Shown in pieces: positions 40,901-49,900 of a DNA stretch of 64,000 nt. The notes under the pieces are model-generated. The model was given only the letters and a program-made list of their open reading frames with translations, ran no database searches and was not told the origin of the DNA. The DNA comes from Escarpia spicata. Lineage: Eukaryota; Annelida; Polychaeta; Sabellida; Siboglinidae. Positions within the stretch are counted from its first letter, which is position 1. Each line of letters starts with the position of its first letter. Position numbers and translations under genes: made by a program. The stretch lies in the NCBI GenBank assembly GCA_963995525.1, contig OZ023214.1, positions 33,487,254-33,551,253 of the forward strand. The letters run 5' to 3'.

Positions 40901-43900
40901 CAGGTCTGTTTCTGGGATGACGTCAGTCCGGGATCTGCTCCCACCCCTCGACCGACACACAAGAGACCCTGCCCTCTGGTGATAGACTCCACCAACATTG
41001 TAGTTCTGATTACGAACTCGGCGATGCGTCCTGTCATCAAGAAAAGATTCATTTTAAAATGACGAGTGATGAGATGACAGAAGGAAACTGGAATTACGAG
41101 AAGATATTTGAATATAGAAACACCTGATGAGAAAAGTAATTGGGAGGTGATTGCCCATTTGAGAATGAGTGAGAAAAGACTTACAAAGACAGCGTGGACA
41201 AGAGAAGAGAGTGACAGGAGAAAAAAAGACCAAAGGTAAGGTGACATGTTGTAAGCATATAATTATAGGAAGTTGGTACAAATGTATGTCCTTTTAATAA
41301 GACATTATAAGTATAAGTTTGCAAAGTTTCAAAATATGTTAAACATTATGTGCGTGGTTTGGTCGTCACCATGAATCGTGGGAAAATAAATTGTTACAGT
41401 GCCATCATATAGTGAACGAAACATGTTAATGCATATTGTTGCTAATATAACCATTTTGGGTAGAAAAAACTGCAGTTCTCACACCACGTATTGGTGGGGG
41501 GTTTGAACCAGTGCTAAACACATAAATTTTTTTGACTTTTCAAACTTATGAAATCATGCCCAAAATATTGATTACTTAATTCTACAATGGTATCACTGTC
41601 TGTATATAGGGGAAGAAAACAAGACCCCATAAACATTGGGTATGTTTACCTTTCTGAAGCCTATTCCATAGCATTGGATCAACCAATGAAAGTTGATACA
41701 TGTTCTACACACATATTTCATCCCTAGATCCAGGCCACAACAACAGCTGCTAACATGACCCTGTTCTCCATCTTTATATCCCCAATGGGATGATATCAAT
41801 TTAACATTAAAAAAATTCCTAGTTGCAGTTTTGGACCATTTCTTAGTATTCTTATATATATATATATATATATATAATAAAATTTGAAATTCTTATTAAA
41901 TAATTCAGTTTGTATATTTTAAAAATACATTCTTAATAAAAACATAATGATTCCTACATTAAATGCTCAAAAATATAATATGAAAAGATACTGAAAACCC
42001 CCCAAAATATCAACTATTTCATAACTTATTTTTAATCTCCTGGAGTTTCTCTGTGATTACGTATCTTTCAGCATTTGAATTTGTTAACATGTTCATTTTC
42101 TGTGGCGACTATCTTTCAGCTTAATGTTATGTTAATTTTCTGCGGCGACAATCTTTCCTAGAACTAGAAGTTGGTTTACTAATATCAGAGTTTCTCACTG
42201 TTGCTACTAAGAAACACTCTTAATGCTATCATTACTGCCAAACTGTATGCCTTCAAAGATAAATATTTCTAAGAACAAATAAACAAATTTGTGTTTCCTA
42301 GAAGAAAGTAGAACACAAGCAATACCTTGGTGGCATGACCATAGTTTTTGCTGGCTCTTGAACTTCAAATATTGGTTCATCAATCCAGTCTTCATCCACC
42401 ATGCTGTTTCCTGCTGCAAATCATTGCAAGTATTGGCAATGTGTTGTTAACTTGAACATGCAGTGGAATCACTGAAATACACTTGACTTATTGGAGTGTG
42501 TGTTTCGTAATTTATGCATAAACAATATCGGGAATTCAGAATTGTGTATCAAACTTTGGTGTTTTTTTGGGGGGGGCAGTGGAGATCACTTGATATGTCA
42601 ACTGGACAACTAGCTTCCAATTATTAACTTTTTTTCATTGTTCTTGTTTAAATTACTTTTAGTTTTGATCAATTAAATATCTATATTTGCCAACCTTGAT
42701 ACATTGTGGTGTCAATTATATATATAAATATATATGATTCATATTTTGTGCTAAATAGCTAATGTAAAAATAGCATGATTCCATGATTAGAATAACTGAT
42801 TAAACATTTAAATGTGTATGGGTATCATGAAGATGGTTAGATTTAAACCAAGGAGCAGTCTGCAAAGCAAATTACTTTTTTTTGGGGGGGGGCAGTTGAA
42901 AGCACACATGTGCAAGTCCTTATTAGATGTCTGGAACAGATATTCCCTTTCCCTTGGTGACCATGAAATATGTCATACGCATTTGTCAAACATTCTGGAA
43001 GGTGCATGGTGTGTGTGCGTGTGAAGAAAATCAAACACAGTGTATCTAACACAAATTGATGATTTCAGAAACATCCTCACTATATTACCGGTAGTCACAT
43101 ATGACTCGTGGTCTTGCTGATTCTGGTTTGAGTTAGCCTCCATGTATGTAAAGCACCCAAGAGCAATTTTAATTGATCGGGCGCTATATAAGTACTTTTA
43201 TTTATTTAGTTATTTATTCCAACCAGGAGGGCTAACAAAGCAAGTTAATCTCCATCTTGGTGGTTAACTGCTAAATATCACTCTTTAACTCATACCTAAT
43301 AACCACATACTTAAATAGAAAACTCATTACACATTAATAGAACCATAATGTATATGGTTGGATATGATTAGTGGTTGACATAATATTATATGCTTCTAAC
43401 AAAAAGGGATGACTCTGCCTCCAGAACATGAAAGTTGGTTAGGTCACCCCAACCTTAGAGATTGTTATGATGAATTGATGCTCTATGGAACAGGATAACC
43501 AAAACCAGGGAGTGGACTAAATTAAGTTAAGCCAACACTGCCTGATGGAGATATAGATATGTCATGACGCAGGCTGCTAAAACTGGCTGTAAATACCAGA
43601 CTAGCTCAACCAAAACATTACTTTTACACATCTCACAGACACCAGATTTCAACAAGACGAGGGGGCTGATGAAGGTTTTGATACATATATCTTAAATTCT
43701 CCATCAGCAGGTAATATGTAAGGCAGATCAGAGCGCTTAAATCCTGGGTACAAAAACATGGCAAATTATTCAACAAATATTTTATCATACATGTATTTAA
43801 ATAAGTACTGTGATTGTATCTAACCTATACCGGTAGTTACATTAAAACATATGTTTGCATAAATTTGTGTAATCAAAATAAAACACTATATGTGACAAAA

Positions 43901-46900
43901 ACAAAATAATTTGGGGTTTTATCATATATATTAAAACAATCGGCTACCGATAGAAGATTTATAAAAGAATAAATTGTAGATAATAATAAATTTATGTTAC
44001 ACCATTAATTGAAAATGTTTTGAAAGATAACTTGGACAATTACAGTGTAAAAAGATAGTACAAACACAAATTAATGACCAACGTTACATTGCTTGGCTCC
44101 AAGATTTTAGAACATGCACATTTTATGGACAAAACGAAAGTGCCTAAAAGGTGATTCACTGGTCTAGTCCAGTCACAACAGTCTAAGCACATTTAAACCA
44201 CCTTGTCATTTGAAACCCCAACGCCCTTCTCCATCAATCGTCTTACACCTGTAGCACGAGTAATGTCTCCTAGATTGTTGTACAGGTGCGGCAAGGAATC
44301 AGGGACCACAAATCACTGGTCTACACCATATGTTTTACTTTAGTCCAAAGAGAAAATAAAACATTCATCTGTTATAGCTCATATCCTCTTTCAGGAGGGG
44401 CCTTTAGCCTTAGGCTTAGCCAATGTTAATTTAGCTTGTACTCATATTTATTATAGCACGGTTCTGTCTGGGTATACATGTAGTATGGGGTCGTTCACAA
44501 TTGTCGACAAAATACCTATACAGGTGTATAGGGGAAGGAGGTCAAGGCATGACCTCTAATGTATACTCTGGACTCAACATTATAAATAGTTCTGTGGTCT
44601 GCCAATCAAACCACAGGTTTGCGCACCTTAACTGAGACTAACCTGGCTAGGCAGAGAAACTGAAGATATAAATTACCAGCGTTCGAAATAGCACTTGTCC
44701 GTTTGTCCGGGACAAGTGATTTTTGGCCCGGACAAGTAAAATGACTCGACATGGTTATCCGACGGACAAGTGAAAATTTACATTAAATCATGACGAGTGC
44801 AACATTGCAAACTTTTTATTTGAGGAAATTCATACGTAAATGATGTTCGTTAGCAATCGCGCGCATTCCAATTTTGTTAGTGTGTCGGCATCTTGTCGTT
44901 CCGCCGTCAGTGTGTTGTACGTCAGGGGTCAGCACACTGTTGGACTTCCTGCTTGATTACAGACGAAACAAAGTGCAGTATATTTTTGAGAAATGACTTT
45001 TTATAATATTCACTTGCTCTGACATAAGTGCACTTGAGTAGTCAGATTTCTAGATGTGATTGTTGAAGCTGTTGACAGTAAAATGGTGTCTTTTTAGCTG
45101 ATTTTACTAAGCGGAAGGGTATCTGGCAGCAATTTGGCTAGTTGACACTTTAGCTGGATTACTGCCTGCATCCAGTTGTAAATATTGACGGGTGTCATAC
45201 ATACAGGCATTTTGCAAGAGCTAGAGATATGAGATTTTGACTAAACTCGACCAGCATGTCAATGAGATGATAATAACAGCAGGTGAGAAGTTTAAGAAAC
45301 TTTATAGGTCACGTTTTCTTATAATCACACAAAACATTAACATGGTCGCCAATGGGAAACCTGACAGTGTGCTGACCCCAATTAAAGTCCCTAGCAAGGG
45401 AAACACGCTATAGTCATTGCACAATCACGGAGGACGCATTTTACTTCAAATATCTTGAAACAATTACTGAAAATACGTGTATGGCAAAACTGCAGTTGAA
45501 TGGAACAAACCGTTTTTGGATATTACAGACTTCTCACCAGTAGGCAAGTCCAAATCACAGCGACGGAACACATGTCTTATAAGGGGGGTGGGGTGCGTAT
45601 GCCAGTAGTTAAGCCTCAATTTGAGAATACGTATGAAAATGAACCAATAACATTGCAGCAGGGTGATTCATCAATCGTTTTTTGTTTACTTCAGCTGACT
45701 AAACACATGTGAAGATGTTGTAATTGACCCTAATGAAGTCTGAGGACAGTGATTAGCTGGAGTCAGCCATAGCCTGAGCCTGTTATCAGATCTGTCTACT
45801 GACTGGACCTTCTGGCCAATCAAGCAAGTGGCATTGTTTTCTGAATGTCTGCTAATTAGGCTGTGTAATATTATGTAATTGAAATGCTTAAGATGTCAGG
45901 CCTTTGAGGAATTCACACCCTAAGGTGACTTTTTGTTGATGTTTACCTTTGTAAATAGGGCACAAGGTCAAAAAATAAATACAAATTTGAATGTAACGTA
46001 ACAACTGGCTGTATTGAATTTTCTTATAAAACACATATTTGACTTTCTGGAAAACTTTATTAGGAGTTCATAGTGCCACCTGAGAACATTGTGCTGGATT
46101 ACAAATTGTCCAACGGCGAAGTGCTGATTTTTATGGTGCCTTGCCAAGTTTGGTGGCACCTTTGAAATGTGCATAAAACACAAACACCTGGAGGGATTAC
46201 AAAAAATTAAATTGCACAGTGCTTGTAACATTGGTGCCTATAAAGTGTGTTGTTTTCAACATTTTCTCAAAAATTGCCATACCTATTTGGGGTCAGCACA
46301 CTGTTGGACTTCCTGCTTGATTACAGACGAAACAAAGTGCAGTATATTTTTGAGAAATGACTTTTTATAATATTCACTTGCTCTGACATAAGTGCACTTG
46401 AGTAGTCAGATTTCTAGATGTGATTGTTGAAGCTGTTGACAGTAAAATGGTGTCTTTTTAGCTGATTTTACTAAGCGGAAGGGTATCTGGCAGCAATTTG
46501 GCTAGTTGACACTTTAGCTGGATTACTGCCTGCATCCAGTTGTAAATATTGACGGGTGTCATACATACAGGCATTTTGCAAGAGCTAGAGATATGAGATT
46601 TTGACTAAACTCGACCAGCATGTCAATGAGATGATAATAACAGCAGGTGAGAAGTTTAAGAAACTTTATAGGTCACGTTTTCTTATAATCACACAAAACA
46701 TTAACATGGTCGCCAATGGGAAACCTGACAGTGTGCTGACCCCGTCAGTGTTCGACCGAGTTTAGTGCCTGCGTTAACAGGTTCATCCGCTGAGCGCACC
46801 GACCTAGCTCTGCCATACGCGTAGGACAGACTCCGCATCAGCCATCGTTGATCGAGGCTGTATTTCACACAATCGTAAATCGTTCAGTTTGGGCTTACCG

Positions 46901-49900
46901 GTAGGCTATTTTCAGAGCAGCTCTGGAAATAAGCGCGAGTCTGACCGTTATTTCCAGAGCAGATCTCGACGTGTACGCACGTGCACTTAGAAATATTTCC
47001 ATTGTATATACGTGGACAGACTAATTATTTAAAGTAAATGCGACGCTATTGAATCATTTCGTGCGTGTTTTGACGGTCTTGAGGGGGAAATTGAGAAGAG
47101 ATTTATTTTCAGAGCTGCTCTGGAAATAAGCGCGAGTCTGACCGTTATTTCCAGAGCAGATCTCGACGTGTACGCACGTGCACTTAGTAATATTTCCATT
47201 GTATATACGTGGACAGACTAATTATTTAAAGTAAATGCGACGCTGTTTAATCATTTCGTGCGTGTTTTGACGGTCTTGAGGGAGACATTGAGAAGAGATT
47301 TATTTTCAGAGCTGCTCTGGAAATAAGCGCGAGTCTGACCGTTATTTCCAGAGCAGATCTCGACGTGTACGCACGTGCACTTAGTAATATTTCCATTGTA
47401 TATACGTGGACAGACTAATTATTTTAAGTAAATGCGACGCTGTTTAATCATTTCGTGCGTGTTTTGACGGTCTTGAGGGAGACATTGAGAAGAGATTTAT
47501 TTTCAGAGCTGCTCTGGAAATAAGCGCGAGTCTGACCGTTATTTCCAGAGCACATCTGGAAATAAGCGCGAGTCTGACCGTTATTTCCAGAGCAGATATC
47601 GACGTGTACGCACGTGCACTTAGTAATATTTTCATTGTATATACGTGGACAGACTAATTATTTAAAGTAAATGCGACGCTGTTGAATCATTTCGTGCGTG
47701 TTTTGACGGTCTTGAGGGGGAAATTGAGAAGAGATTTATTTTCAGAGCTGCTCTGGAAATAAGCGCGAGTCTGACCGTTATTTCCAGAGCAGATCTCGAC
47801 GTGTACGCACGTGCACTTAGTAATATTTTCATTGTATATACGTGGACAGACTAATTATTTAAAGTAAATACGACGCTGTTGAATCATTTCGTGCGTGTTT
47901 TGACGGTCTTGAGGGGGAAATTGAGAAGAGATTTATTTTCAGAGCTGCTCTGGAAATAAGCGCGAGTCTGACCGTTATTTCCAGAGCAGATCTCGACGTG
48001 TACGCACGTGCACTTAGTAATATTTTCATTGTATATACGTGGACAGACTAATTATTTAAAGTAAATGCGACGCTGTTGAATCATTTCGTGCGTGTTTTGA
48101 CGGTCTTGAGGGGGAAATTGAGAAGAGATTTATTTTCAGAGCTGCTCTGGAAATAAGCGCGAGTCTGACCGTTATTTCCAGAGCAGATCTCGACGTGTAC
48201 GCACGTGCACTTAGTAATATTTTCATTGTATATACGTGGACAGACTAATTATTTAAAGTAAATACGACGCTGTTGAATCATTTCGTGCGTGTTTTGACGG
48301 TCTTGAGGGGGAAATTGAGAAGAGATTTATTTTCAGAGCTGCTCTGGAAATAAGCGCGAGTCTGACCGTTATTTCCAGAGCAGATCTCGACGTGTACGCA
48401 CGTGCACTTAGTAATATTTTCATTGTATATACGTGGACAGACTAATTATTTAAAGTAAATACGACGCTGTTGAATCATTTCGTGCGTGTTTTGACGGTCT
48501 TGAGGGGGAAATTGAGAAGAGATTTATTTTCAGAGCTGCTCTGGAAATAAGCCCGAATCTGATGCTATTTTCAGAGCTGCTCTGGAAATAGCCAGGGCGT
48601 TCAGTTTGGCCGACGTACACATTGCTTCCACTCTCGGATCAGATTTGATGAACTTTGGAAATAGTAGACTTTGTATCGCTACCTGTTATTTCAATAAGTA
48701 TATAGTTTTAACCATTATTACACCTAACCCACGCGGACTCTGCAGTCTTCCAAGACCAAGTCATCGAACGTTAGCCGATCCAGATCGGTGAAAATGTTCA
48801 AAACTTGTAACTGGCTCTCCGGTAATTCTATGGTGCAAGTTAAACGGAATATTAATGACATTTCAGAAGTGTTGTTGTATTTATGTAACATCTATTTTAA
48901 TCATAAATTGCGAGTTTTCGAAACCAAATTATGCAAGACGCGCGGCCGGGGACGGGGCGCCAACCGCCGTTGACATGTCGGTTTCTGTTAACTACGGCGG
49001 TCTGCGCGCGGCAGCAACGTTACGACGTAACTAAATCTATAAATTATTTTCCGCTTGGTAAATGTAATTCAGACACCGTTAAAACTGTTTTATCATCATT
49101 GCAATGGTAATATAACATTTAGAAAAAAATATGCATTTGTTTGGTGATGATCAATTAAATATTATCTTCGTTTGTAAAATACAGAACTTTGTTAATATTG
49201 AAGTTCATAGAGGTTTAACAAAATAATATCAGATTATATAATTTATTATGATTTTTGTGACATTTCCCGGCTTCGCATTGGTCGTGTTCCTGGATGAGTG
49301 GCATTTTCAATGACAAACTGATGCCAAAATTTTACAGCAGTTATATGTTTTATATATATATAAAACATATATCATATTAAACATAAACAGTTTTTGCAAC
49401 ATTATAAAAACAAATAGCAAGGAAAATAATTGTCTCATTCCTATCATCGTAATAATTATTTGTTATTAATAAAAACGCTCATATCAGCATCACTAAAATA
49501 TTGGTATACATCATGTAACGTGTGTACTTTTAATATTCGTGATGAAAAATAATTGACCGGAAAATAGTTGCAAAAATAATTTTGCAATTTCAAAATGTTA
49601 AGATTAAATCAAATTGTGTCTTTGATCACATGTCACTCAGATGTACGTGCAACGAAACAGCAGGAACATTGTGTTGTCATAAAAATTATTTTTTGTTTTT
49701 TCCGAAGCTTCGATTCCCCTTCACAACCAATCGGACAAAATTTTGGCGGACAAGTAGATTTCAAAACCTACTTGTCCAGCAGACAAGTAAATATTCTGGC
49801 TTATTTCTATCGCTGATTACCCTTACATATTTGGTTACAAAATGGCAATTGATGTACTTTTTTTATTTAAACAACTGATCTAAATAAGGGTTAATTTATT

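Larger units (their letters stand above)
44677..49815. mobile_element. Putative 5.1-kb non-autonomous DNA transposon containing satellite and MITEs
   Basis: The left end CAGCGTTCGAAATAGC at 44677 is matched in inverse at 49815 (CAGCGATAGAAATAAGC). Both are followed by subterminal hairpins of ACTTGTCC/GGACAAGT. Both flanks carry ATTAC (44672-44676 and 49816-49820), a possible 5-bp target duplication. No transposase is recognised. The element holds two 455-bp MITEs (44925, 46289) and a 197-bp satellite (46905-48594), all within the intron between exons 1 and 2. The end pairing is imperfect, so the boundaries are a hypothesis. Confidence 0.55.

Noticed and set aside
44925..46743. LTR retrotransposon, since 455-bp direct repeats flank an interior
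   Set aside because: The repeats have GGGGTC inverted ends instead of TG...CA, the interior is only 909 bp, and no primer-binding site, polypurine tract or gag-pol frame is seen.
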